Source: SIG701 sp045577175 (lineage in GTDB: Bacteria; Bacillota; Clostridia; Oscillospirales; CAG-272). Taken from it: a DNA stretch of 28,070 nt. Within the stretch, counting starts at the first letter, position 1. The number at the start of each line of letters is the position of its first letter. The notes below the pieces were generated by a model, which was given only the letters and a program-made list of their open reading frames with translations, did not search any database and was not told the origin of the DNA. The stretch spans positions 1 to 28,070 of the forward strand of contig JAZNHT010000041.1 of NCBI GenBank assembly GCA_045577175.1, given 5' to 3'. A program made the position numbers and the translations under genes. Below, one piece after another: positions 22,311 to 28,070 of this stretch.

Positions 22311-22505
22311 TTGAGACCGTTGAAAGAAAAAATCAGCATAACGATTGATAACGATATTTTAGCCAAACTGAAAGATCAGGCGGAAAAGGACGACCGCTCC
22401 TTGTCTCAATATATCAATCTCATATTAAAACAGCATATTGCGAAAACGGAGGCAGGCTCCGACTCTCGTACCCATGTGAAGCTTCATATGGAAGAGAGAG
22501 ACTGA
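22311..22505 (+). CDS. ribbon-helix-helix (Arc/CopG-type) small DNA-binding protein
   Basis: This 64-residue protein has the ribbon-helix-helix fold pattern. A short strand KISITIDND (about 7-15) is followed by helix ILAKLKDQAEKDDRS, the turn and second helix LSQYINLILKQHIAK. Such proteins bind DNA as dimers, inserting the paired strands into the major groove, and often cooperate along tandem repeats. The start must be TTG at 22311, because the nearby ATG at 22306 is followed at once by a stop; AGGAG is 7 nt before the TTG. It is divergent from the TPR-YidD-like operon and shares the short intergenic region with three 10-bp repeats. No toxin gene follows it, so it is not an obvious antitoxin. 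Confidence 0.78.
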   Translation: MRPLKEKISITIDNDILAKLKDQAEKDDRSLSQYINLILKQHIAKTEAGSDSRTHVKLHMEERD

Positions 22506-22530
22506 GAAACCTTGATATTTTGCGTATACA

Positions 22531-22561
22531 GAAAACCCACCCTTACGGGTGGGTTTTCTTT
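22531..22561. terminator. bidirectional terminator between RHH and membrane protein genes
   Basis: The 12-bp perfect stem GAAAACCCACCC/GGGTGGGTTTTC with loop TTAC is flanked by T-rich bases on both strands and serves both converging genes. Confidence 0.9.
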
Positions 22562-23048
22562 AGTAAAAACGATTGAAAAGCTGCAGGGCTCCGGCTCTGG
22601 CAAGGACAATGATTCCCAGCTGTATAAGCATCTGATACCCCCAAAATATTTTCCGTGAAAGTCCCAATGCGTAAAAGTAATTTGATACAATACCGAGAAG
22701 CGAATCCAACATAACCATAGCGGGAAAGAAAAAATAAAAGCCCACGGAATAATGCCGGATCGGAAACAGCGCCAAAAGAAGCAGAAGAAAGTAAAACGGG
22801 GAAGAAATTCCGAGAACGAGCCGCATCATCTCACCGACTGTCGCTGCATATGCGCAAACTCCATTGTGCAGTTCCCGTGCTTTTCGGGCGCATTTACGCG
22901 AAAGTGCCATGGAAGATCCGTAAAATGCCAAAATGGTCCCGATAGCAGCCACTGTGATAACAGTTACAGAAAAAACACGCACCAAAAATATACAGAACGC
23001 CGCTACGAGAACAAGCATTAAGCCGATCTGATACAAAAATCTCTTCAT
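22560..23048 (-). CDS. small polytopic membrane protein of unknown function
   Basis: This 162-residue protein has about five hydrophobic segments (roughly 5-24, 26-46, 72-92, 99-120 and 133-158). No motif is recognised. A short cytosolic stretch, ALSRKCARKARELHNGV, with many positive charges lies after the second segment. The ATG at 23048 is chosen for AGGAGG 6-9 nt upstream; the open frame continues further, but without a ribosome site. It is transcribed alone towards a bidirectional terminator. Its neighbours do not suggest a role. Confidence 0.65.
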   Translation of the reverse strand: MKRFLYQIGLMLVLVAAFCIFLVRVFSVTVITVAAIGTILAFYGSSMALSRKCARKARELHNGVCAYAATVGEMMRLVLGISSPFYFLLLLLALFPIRHYSVGFYFFFPAMVMLDSLLGIVSNYFYALGLSRKIFWGYQMLIQLGIIVLARAGALQLFNRFY

Positions 23049-23133
23049 ACGCCCCTCCTGTGTTGCTTTCGTTATACAGACACAAAAAAGCGCGTTCAGG
23101 TTGGGTATATGTGAGAAATTTTCAAAATTTTTA

Positions 23134-23274
23134 ATGAAAGAAAAGCACTGTGTTGTGTTCACAGGCGTTGATGAGAGTTCGGATGCGGTAAAGCAAATCA
23201 ACCTCGCTTCTTCGCTATTACCTATTACTCTCAAAAACCTGCAAGAAATGCACACGTCCTGCACCGGGCATTGA
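23134..23274 (+). CDS. possible 46-residue small protein
   Basis: ATG at 23134 opens a 46-codon frame (starting MKEKHCVVFTG and ending HTSCTGH) that stops at 23272-23274. The composition is protein-like (DESSDAVKQINLASSLLPIT would form a helix), but no good ribosome site precedes it. The stop overlaps a TTG that starts the next frame (sequence ATTGA), so the two could be coupled. Alternatively both are pieces of one gene broken by a frameshift. Low confidence. Confidence 0.35.
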   Translation: MKEKHCVVFTGVDESSDAVKQINLASSLLPITLKNLQEMHTSCTGH

Positions 23275-23609
23275 ACCTGAGAAAGCCTGATTCAGGTGAA
23301 ACTACGTGTGCGAAGCAATTTTTGCATGGTATAGCGCATTGGTTTGAACAGGATGCGTATGTCAACGGCAACCGGTTCAAGCTACTGATACTGCGGATGC
23401 GGTATATCCTTCGTGACAAGCATGGTGAAGGCAATCCGCCGACGATCCCCGATCACATTCGCATGGAGATCGCGCGGTGTCTGCTACCGGATATTATTGC
23501 GTTTTGTGAGTCGGAAGGGGGTAAAAAGGAGTTTGAGGAGTGGAAGAAGAAGCGGTTGGCGGAGAGAAAAAAACAAAAAAGCTATATAGAGGAGCACCGC
23601 CGGGAGTAA
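23271..23609 (+). CDS. small hypothetical protein, mobile-element type
   Basis: This frame encodes up to 112 residues from TTG at 23271; the true start may be later (ATG at 23397 or 23463), since none has a clear ribosome site. The C-terminal part IRMEIARCLLPDIIAFCESE followed by GGKKEFEEWKKKR looks like small proteins often found in clostridial conjugative elements, by recollection. The N-terminal part may be a remnant or out-of-context read-in. The stop codon lies in the loop of a strong hairpin that has a near-copy after the next gene. The function is unknown. Confidence 0.5.
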   Translation: MNLRKPDSGETTCAKQFLHGIAHWFEQDAYVNGNRFKLLILRMRYILRDKHGEGNPPTIPDHIRMEIARCLLPDIIAFCESEGGKKEFEEWKKKRLAERKKQKSYIEEHRRE

Positions 23610-23632
23610 CCGTTTGGTCGCTCTCGGCGGTG
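23595..23632 (+). repeat. hairpin repeat, copy A, before the sigma-factor gene
   Basis: The 12-bp stem CACCGCCGGGAG/CTCTCGGCGGTG (one G-U) encloses a 14-nt loop that itself contains ACC/GGT. It is nearly identical to copy B at 25353-25391. It may act as a terminator for the small gene, followed by TGTTGTT. Confidence 0.8.
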
Positions 23633-23638
23633 TTGTTA

Positions 23639-23667
23639 TAGACTCATTCACATATTTATGATATAAT
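23639..23667 (+). promoter_or_regulatory. promoter of the sigma-factor gene
   Basis: TATAAT at 23662-23667 is preceded by TGA (extended -10). TAGACT at 23639-23644 gives a 4 of 6 match to the -35 at 17 bp. Confidence 0.6.
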
Positions 23668-23712
23668 TTTACTAAATTACCTATCCAAATTGATTTTGAT
23701 GCACTATACGGG

Positions 23713-23728
23713 TGTAATCATGATTACA
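23713..23728. promoter_or_regulatory. 16-bp perfect palindrome in the sigma-gene leader
   Basis: TGTAATCATGATTACA is a perfect palindrome between the promoter and the ribosome site of the sigma-factor gene, so a repressor bound here could block transcription just downstream of the start. The binding protein is unknown. Confidence 0.55.
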
Positions 23729-23755
23729 TCCCAAAAGAAAAAAGGGGGGAAGAAC

Positions 23756-25345
23756 TTGGACGGAAACAAAATCATCCCATATATTGAGCCGATATTTCGT
23801 TTCTGCTGTAAGCGGCTATCAAATCGTCATGATGCAGAGGATCTTGCGAGCGAGATTATTTGTCACATTCTTGATGGAATGAACAAATATCAAATTAAAT
23901 CACTTGACGCTTGGGTCTGGCGAATCGCACATAACCGATATGCGCGTTTCATTGATACTCGAAATAAAAATCAAATGGTATTGTCGCGTGATGACGAACT
24001 CTTTGATATTGCCGATTATTCCGATGTAGATGAAAACAGCACGCAAGAGCAATATGAAACGGTATTTCGGTATTTGCATACGTTATCCTCCGAGTACAGG
24101 AATATTTTTGTGGACTACTATATTGGAGAATTACCGATCAGGAGTCTTGCAAAAAAGTATTCTCTCCCCGAAACCACAATCAAATGGCGTCTGAATGTAG
24201 GACGCCAAAAAATCAGAGACAGGATAGGAGAAGACAAAATGGATAAGGTGTATCAGAGAATTAATTGGGATACAAAGACTTGCAACGGTCGTGCAGACAC
24301 TGATCACTATTTATATTCGCAAATCACGCGTGCAATATGTCTTGCGGCTTATGAAAAGCCATTGAATGTAGAGGAAATCAGTGTCAGTACGGGTATTCCG
24401 ACAATGTATGTAGAGGATGAACTCTCCCGCCTTGAATATGGAGATGCTGTCTGTAAGGTGGGCAACAAATACGCAACTAACTTTATTATTTTCCGCTTGA
24501 AAGACAGAAAAAAGACCGAGGATGTTTCTGCATCAACGGTCAGCGTGCTCGCAGATAAATTCGAAGCGATCTTGAAAGAGGCAGAAGCTAAAATCAGCAC
24601 AATTGATTTTTACGGCAACAATTTTGGTATAGGCAGACTTGGCTATATTATTGTTCCATATCTGCTAAGACGAAAAATTCGCAATGTAAAGAATAATCGC
24701 TTAAATCTTGAAAACGGTCCGTATCCTCCAAGAAAGGACGGCGGCTATGGCTGGTTCATTGTAGAAGAAACGGCGGATGAATCTGAAAACTGCGCGGAGT
24801 ACAATTCAGGCTGCAATATTACAATGGATGACGGCGATCCTTCGACACAGGTTTACAATTATTGGATACAAAAATATTACGACAACAGCATATATCATAA
24901 TAACGGTATATTTTGGCTGTGCAAAACCGATGCAGTAAAAAATAATGAACGTGGAAAAATATCGAAAAGTTTTTTTGTTCAGGAAGATGCAGCACGATTA
25001 GTGAAAAACAATTTAATCAAGCTCACTGATGGCGATTATTATCTTAATATCCCTTATTTCACGGAGGAACAATTCGACAAATTTGCAACACTGTTTGATA
25101 TGACCGACAAAAAAATAGACGAGCTTCTTGCGGAGTGGATCATGTCTGTGCATAGGAGTTTTGAAAGCTTTGTACCGAACCATCTGCACGACCAAATCAA
25201 TCAGTGGATAAACTGCTATTTGAATCAGATTATTGGATATGTTACCGATGAGTTGATTCGTAGAGGTCTGTTGGATAAACCCGATTTTGAAAAGCCTTTG
25301 ACGAACGGGGTGTTCTGCGTCGAAGGAAAAAGTATCAATCCATAA
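23756..25345 (+). CDS. sigma-70 family (ECF-like) protein with about 370-residue C-terminal extension
   Basis: This 529-residue protein has an N-terminal ECF-type sigma region 2 (about 8-70; FCCKRLSNRHDAEDLASEII and DAWVWRIAHNRYARFID) and region 4 (about 100-157; LPIRSLAKKYSLPETTIKWR as helix-turn-helix). Typical ECF factors end there. Here about 370 more residues follow, starting with what looks like another winged helix (about 185-250; LNVEEISVSTGIPTMYVEDE). The remainder is unrecognised. No anti-sigma gene is adjacent. The start is TTG at 23756 with GGGGGG 7 nt upstream; an ATG at 23720 falls inside the palindrome and lacks a ribosome site. The gene is strongly AT-rich compared with the host genes, which suggests transfer. 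Confidence 0.8.
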   Translation: MDGNKIIPYIEPIFRFCCKRLSNRHDAEDLASEIICHILDGMNKYQIKSLDAWVWRIAHNRYARFIDTRNKNQMVLSRDDELFDIADYSDVDENSTQEQYETVFRYLHTLSSEYRNIFVDYYIGELPIRSLAKKYSLPETTIKWRLNVGRQKIRDRIGEDKMDKVYQRINWDTKTCNGRADTDHYLYSQITRAICLAAYEKPLNVEEISVSTGIPTMYVEDELSRLEYGDAVCKVGNKYATNFIIFRLKDRKKTEDVSASTVSVLADKFEAILKEAEAKISTIDFYGNNFGIGRLGYIIVPYLLRRKIRNVKNNRLNLENGPYPPRKDGGYGWFIVEETADESENCAEYNSGCNITMDDGDPSTQVYNYWIQKYYDNSIYHNNGIFWLCKTDAVKNNERGKISKSFFVQEDAARLVKNNLIKLTDGDYYLNIPYFTEEQFDKFATLFDMTDKKIDELLAEWIMSVHRSFESFVPNHLHDQINQWINCYLNQIIGYVTDELIRRGLLDKPDFEKPLTNGVFCVEGKSINP

Positions 25346-25352
25346 ATAAGTT

Positions 25353-25391
25353 CACCGCCGAGAGTAATCGTGATGGTCGCTCTCGGCGGTA
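25353..25391 (+). repeat. hairpin repeat, copy B, after the sigma-factor gene
   Basis: The 11-bp perfect stem ACCGCCGAGAG (25354-25364) with CTCTCGGCGGT (25380-25390) encloses a 15-nt loop. Including the loop it matches copy A at 23595 at almost every position (GAGTAA and GGTCGCTCTCGGCGGT shared). It lies 8 bp after the stop. Confidence 0.8.
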
Positions 25392-25412
25392 ATTCGTTTT
25401 CACAATAACAAA

Positions 25413-25456
25413 AGAAATCCGAAAGCATCGCCCACAGGCAATAATTTCGGATTTCT
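25413..25456 (-). terminator. terminator-like hairpin on the minus strand
   Basis: A 12-bp perfect stem (25413-25424 with 25445-25456) and a 20-nt loop are followed on the minus strand by TTTGTTATTG. It lies next to the first copy of the 12-bp repeat TTTGGCTCCCCC. Confidence 0.6.
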
Positions 25457-25460
25457 CTCT

Positions 25461-25472
25461 TTTGGCTCCCCC
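25461..25472. repeat. 12-bp direct repeat, copy 1
   Basis: TTTGGCTCCCCC occurs here and at 25894-25905, 433 bp apart. Each copy sits directly beside a different strong hairpin. Confidence 0.65.
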
Positions 25473-25796
25473 TGCTTGGTTAGTGCAGAGAAAACGATTG
25501 AATATCGTTTTCTCAAACGGTGCCCGACTAAGTGCGAGCAGAACAAGGCAAGTGTTTCGAGCCGAAGTTATGCGACTCACGACTCGGACTGGCTGCGAAG
25601 CAGGAACCGGCGACAACCTGATTAACCAATCCAAACTACGTACGTAAAGCGAGAATTGCAAGATAGCCTGAACGACTCTTGCGGTGCCCGAAATTCCTGT
25701 GCCTACCGGCACGAAATTTCGACCGCTGCGGCCTCAGCACCTCGCTGTTTCCGCCACCGGCGGCGCTTCGGTGCTTCGTCTACCTCCTTCGCTCGC

Positions 25797-27359
25797 TCAG
25801 TCGGCGAGCAACCCTATGTTGAGCAGATGTTGTTGATCGAAGATCAACAACAGGACAAACAAAAACAGACTACCGAATGGCAGTCTGTTTTTGTTTGGCT
25901 CCCCCGTGTAGTTCATATCCGAAATTATGCCTGACTCTTCAAGCTCGGCAAAGGTAACTGTTTTTGTCCCGTTTTTGTAATTGAATGTGATGACCAATTT
26001 ATCATCGTAGAGGAAAATCGCATTGACAAAGGCATCTATGAATTTTCTTCTGTGCTCAAATATGTTTGTATCAAAGGTTCGGAACTTGTGGAACCAAAAC
26101 ACAATGATTTCTCTTGAAACCATCGGCTTACCAAGCTCCTCTTTGGCGATTTGGATCTGCAGCTCGCTTTTTCGTGACTCAAGCTCCGCCATCTTATTCT
26201 TGGTGGACTCGCCGCAGATACCCATCATAATCGCATTAAGAAGATTTTCGATTCCCTTTTCAACCTCGGCAAGCTGATTTTTCAGAACAGGTACAACCAT
26301 GTTTTCTGTTTCCTGCAATTTCATCACATCGTCGGCAAGCTGCTCAATCAGCGCATCATCGTACACGATTTTCTTGATTTCAGCAATTACCAAATCCTCA
26401 ATCCACGTTTTTTTCACCGTTTTCTTATCACATCCGAGCTTACGTTTTACACCCGAGCATTTGTAATAGCGATAAACCGTATCATCACGGCGTTTTCCGC
26501 TCTCCCCTGCCATCATTCGCTGACATTTACCGCAGAATAATTTTGTGGAAAGCAGATATTCCTCCTCCGCTTTGTGCCGTGCCGGAGCCTTTTTGTTGGA
26601 TTCCATTCGCCTCTGCACCGCATCAAACAGTTCTTCCGGAACGATAGTCGGAATCCCGTTTGGAATTACCGTATCACGGAAACGGTACTCGCCAAGATAT
26701 CTTCTATTCCGCAGAATGTTTGACACAACATTTTCGGAGATCACCGCGCCTTTGCGGTTACGAATCCCTCTCGCTTGCAGATCATCCACAATCTCTTTCA
26801 TCGTGTATCCGTTGATATACTTTTGGAAGATTTCAACTATGATCGGTGCATACAGCGGATCTATTTGAAAATGTTTTTCCCCGTCGGTTATGTACCCAAG
26901 GGGAATGCTGCCGTTTGATTTACAGGCAAGCGCATTATCGGTCATCCCGCGGATTGTCTTCTCTGCAAGTTCTGCGGAATAATATTCGGCAACGCCTTCA
27001 AGCAAGGATTCAAGGAGGATGCCGTCCGGTCCATCGGAAATCGCTTCAGTTGCGGATACAACACGCACGCCGTTCTTACGCAAGGCCCGTTTATAAAAGG
27101 CGGAGTCATATCGGTCACGGGCGAATCTGTCAAGTTTCCACACAATGACCACATCGAAAGCTTTGCCGGCGCTGTCCTTGATCATTTTCTGAAAGTCGGG
27201 ACGGTTATCCGTCTTCGCCGAAAATGCACGGTCTATGTATGTGCCCACGATCTCAATGCCGTTTTTGTCGGCAAACGCTGTGTTTTCGCGGATTTGTCCT
27301 TCGATGGATTCCTCACGTTGGTTGTCCGAGGAATATCGCGCGTAGATTACGCCTCGCAT
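25797..27359 (-). CDS. large serine recombinase (site-specific integrase)
   Basis: This 520-residue large serine recombinase integrates or excises a mobile element. The resolvase domain (about 3-145) has YARYSSDNQ with catalytic Ser10 and Arg8, and KLDRFARDRYD with the conserved Arg pair. A recombinase domain (about 155-255), a zinc ribbon (Cys276, Cys279, Cys301, Cys310) and a coiled coil (about 340-430; LKNQLAEVEKGIENLLNAIM) follow. The ATG at 27359 has AGGAG 8 nt upstream. The last 33 residues (about 488-520) are encoded by two hairpins and look like read-through, so an ancestral stop near residue 485 may have been lost. It lies 42 bp after the repressor gene, probably in one operon. Confidence 0.92.
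   Translation of the reverse strand: MRGVIYARYSSDNQREESIEGQIRENTAFADKNGIEIVGTYIDRAFSAKTDNRPDFQKMIKDSAGKAFDVVIVWKLDRFARDRYDSAFYKRALRKNGVRVVSATEAISDGPDGILLESLLEGVAEYYSAELAEKTIRGMTDNALACKSNGSIPLGYITDGEKHFQIDPLYAPIIVEIFQKYINGYTMKEIVDDLQARGIRNRKGAVISENVVSNILRNRRYLGEYRFRDTVIPNGIPTIVPEELFDAVQRRMESNKKAPARHKAEEEYLLSTKLFCGKCQRMMAGESGKRRDDTVYRYYKCSGVKRKLGCDKKTVKKTWIEDLVIAEIKKIVYDDALIEQLADDVMKLQETENMVVPVLKNQLAEVEKGIENLLNAIMMGICGESTKNKMAELESRKSELQIQIAKEELGKPMVSREIIVFWFHKFRTFDTNIFEHRRKFIDAFVNAIFLYDDKLVITFNYKNGTKTVTFAELEESGIISDMNYTGEPNKNRLPFGSLFLFVLLLIFDQQHLLNIGLLAD
25828..25852. repeat. perfect hairpin inside the recombinase 3' end
   Basis: The 11-bp stem TGTTGTTGATC/GATCAACAACA with loop GAA lies within the last codons of the recombinase frame. 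Confidence 0.75.
25857..25896 (-). terminator. terminator-like hairpin inside the recombinase frame
   Basis: The 15-bp stem AAACAAAAACAGACT/AGTCTGTTTTTGTTT has two further pairs at the top, and on the minus strand it is followed by GTCC. The U-rich descending arm makes it terminator-like, yet it is translated as part of the recombinase. Confidence 0.7.
25894..25905. repeat. 12-bp direct repeat, copy 2
   Basis: This is the second copy of TTTGGCTCCCCC, inside the recombinase frame, where on the minus strand it encodes Gly-Glu-Pro. Confidence 0.65.
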
Positions 27360-27401
27360 CGATTCATCTCCTTTCTGCTTTGTGTCACCGCGGTGTTACA
27401 G

Positions 27402-28070
27402 TTATTCTTCCACAACCCCAATCACCCTACCGCAACAGTAAACGCTATCACTCTCACCGAGTCGAATCGGCTTATACTTCTCATTATGTGAAATCAAGCA
27501 CTTGTCGCCAAGCTCCTTGATATAAGCATCACCGTTGACAACAAAGATACCAACCTCACCGACATCGATGGAGTCGCACTTTTCCACAAACACTCTATCG
27601 CCGCCGTGATAGGTAGGCTCCATACTGTCGCCCGTGATCGGAATAACATAATCGGCAGCTTCTGCCTCTGCGGATTCCTCGACCAATATCTGTTCCGGTG
27701 TTTCCGTTTCAAGAAAGTTGCCCGTTCCTGCGGATGCCGGATAATTAAAAAAGTCGATCTTCAGCATACGAGCCTTGGGCTTTCGGGAAACAGCGGTCAC
27801 GCGCTTGTATTCGCTGTCAATCAGATAATCCACAACCTCTTTACCGTGCTCATCGAGAGCACGGTATTTTTGTATCGTGCTCCACTCTGCGGCGGTGGGA
27901 TGCTGTGTCATAGATTTGCATCCGATCAGCTCATCGGCAGATACACCGAGCAGATCGCAAAGACGGGCGAGCTTGTCACAATCAGGGCGACCGATTCCTT
28001 TCTCCCAGTTGTAAATAACTCTGCCCGAGCTCTCACCGAGAGCATCGGCAATGTCCTGCTGTGTCATTCC
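27402..28070 (-). CDS. CI/LexA-like repressor with HTH and S24 peptidase domain, 5' end outside the window
   Basis: At least 222 residues are visible; the gene starts beyond the right edge, since the frame is open there and the visible part begins in the middle of an XRE helix-turn-helix (MTQQDIADALGESSGRVIYN, with residue 1 taken as the first visible Met). A linker and an S24/LexA-type self-cleavage domain follow. Ser148 in TGDSMEP and Lys184 in DAYIKEL form the catalytic pair at the usual spacing, and Ala113-Gly114 in PASAGTG is a likely cleavage bond. Such repressors keep mobile elements silent until DNA damage activates RecA. It precedes the serine recombinase by 42 bp on the same strand, so it probably controls it. 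Confidence 0.9.
   Translation of the reverse strand, partial: GMTQQDIADALGESSGRVIYNWEKGIGRPDCDKLARLCDLLGVSADELIGCKSMTQHPTAAEWSTIQKYRALDEHGKEVVDYLIDSEYKRVTAVSRKPKARMLKIDFFNYPASAGTGNFLETETPEQILVEESAEAEAADYVIPITGDSMEPTYHGGDRVFVEKCDSIDVGEVGIFVVNGDAYIKELGDKCLISHNEKYKPIRLGESDSVYCCGRVIGVVEE

Larger units (their letters stand above)
25393..25796. other. structured stretch without a convincing gene
   Basis: I see no credible coding region here; the open frames on both strands lack ribosome sites and protein-like composition. It contains several strong palindromes: AGAAATCCGAAA/TTTCGGATTTCT (25413-25456), GAGAAAACGAT/ATCGTTTTCTC (25488-25514), CGAAATT...GTGC/GCAC...AATTTCG (about 25689-25721) and AGCACC/GGTGCT (about 25736-25775). 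It could be an attachment or transfer region of the mobile element, a structured RNA, or decayed sequence. Confidence 0.5.

Noticed and set aside
22311..22505. RHH protein as antitoxin of a toxin-antitoxin pair
   Set aside because: No short toxin-like gene follows it; a terminator comes directly after.
25590..25645. tRNA-like bases (GCAGGAACCGGCGACAACC and GATTAACC) resembling the reverse complement of a tRNA
   Set aside because: The anticodon loop and stems do not pair into a cloverleaf, and no acceptor stem is found.
25335..25712. Minus-strand 125-codon frame and plus-strand frame 25462-25647 in the structured stretch
   Set aside because: No ribosome sites, no recognisable motifs, and both run through palindromes.
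1..28070. CRISPR array, rRNA genes or tRNA genes
   Set aside because: No regularly spaced repeat series and no recognisable rRNA or cloverleaf tRNA sequence was seen in the window.

Overview
The window looks like the chromosome of a Gram-positive anaerobe of the class Clostridia (Bacillota), probably a gut Oscillospirales-type bacterium; the exact genus cannot be read from the sequence. The grounds are AGGAGG-type ribosome binding sites, near-consensus sigma-A promoters with extended -10 elements, a methionine T-box leader, PadR/HAAS and AraC regulation, lipoproteins with Thr/Glu/Asp-rich linkers, ferredoxin-type redox proteins, TTG/GTG starts and palindrome-rich intergenic repeats.

Layout. 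1-263 is a hairpin-rich intergenic repeat. 316-3133 (minus) is a two-gene unit: an orphan sensor histidine kinase, then an AMP-forming acyl-CoA synthetase. Divergent from it, 3261-6252 (plus) is a methionine operon: consensus promoter, T-box leader, metY, metA (with the acetyl-CoA-type residue E111) and a small Cys-rich protein. 6314-8444 holds a DUF362/ferredoxin protein and ispE. 8548-9222 is a lipoprotein with a duplicated domain. 9263-12205 is a zinc-uptake operon: a Fur-family regulator (probably Zur) with a symmetrical operator candidate, then the ABC substrate-binding protein, ATPase and permease. 12372-13535 is a single XRE regulator with a long helical C-terminus. 13649-17236 is a hexuronate locus: uxaB-uxaA (minus) divergent from an AraC regulator, with two direct repeats exactly 30 bp apart between them. 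17268-18600 (minus) is a padR-HAAS pair. 18710-20988 holds a YgjV-like membrane protein, a metallophosphoesterase and an SH3-like lipoprotein.

From about 21 kb the base composition becomes more AT-rich and the content more accessory. There is a TPR protein plus YidD-like membrane protein operon, with a divergent ribbon-helix-helix protein and three phased 10-bp repeats over the shared promoter. Next come a small membrane protein, two small ORFs of mobile-element type, and a TTG-started sigma-70 family protein with an extra C-terminal region of about 370 residues. The sigma gene is bracketed by two nearly identical hairpins. The right end, 25.4-28.07 kb, is the edge of an integrated mobile element: a structured non-coding stretch, a large serine recombinase and a LexA/CI-type self-cleaving repressor that runs off the window.

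The housekeeping part is ordinary but has several readable regulatory sites (T-box, zinc operator, AraC half-sites, PadR operator). The least explained parts are the RHH/TPR/YidD-like locus, the sigma-factor cassette with its matching hairpins, and the recombinase 3' end, which is translated through two strong hairpins. All functions are read from motifs; no database search was run.
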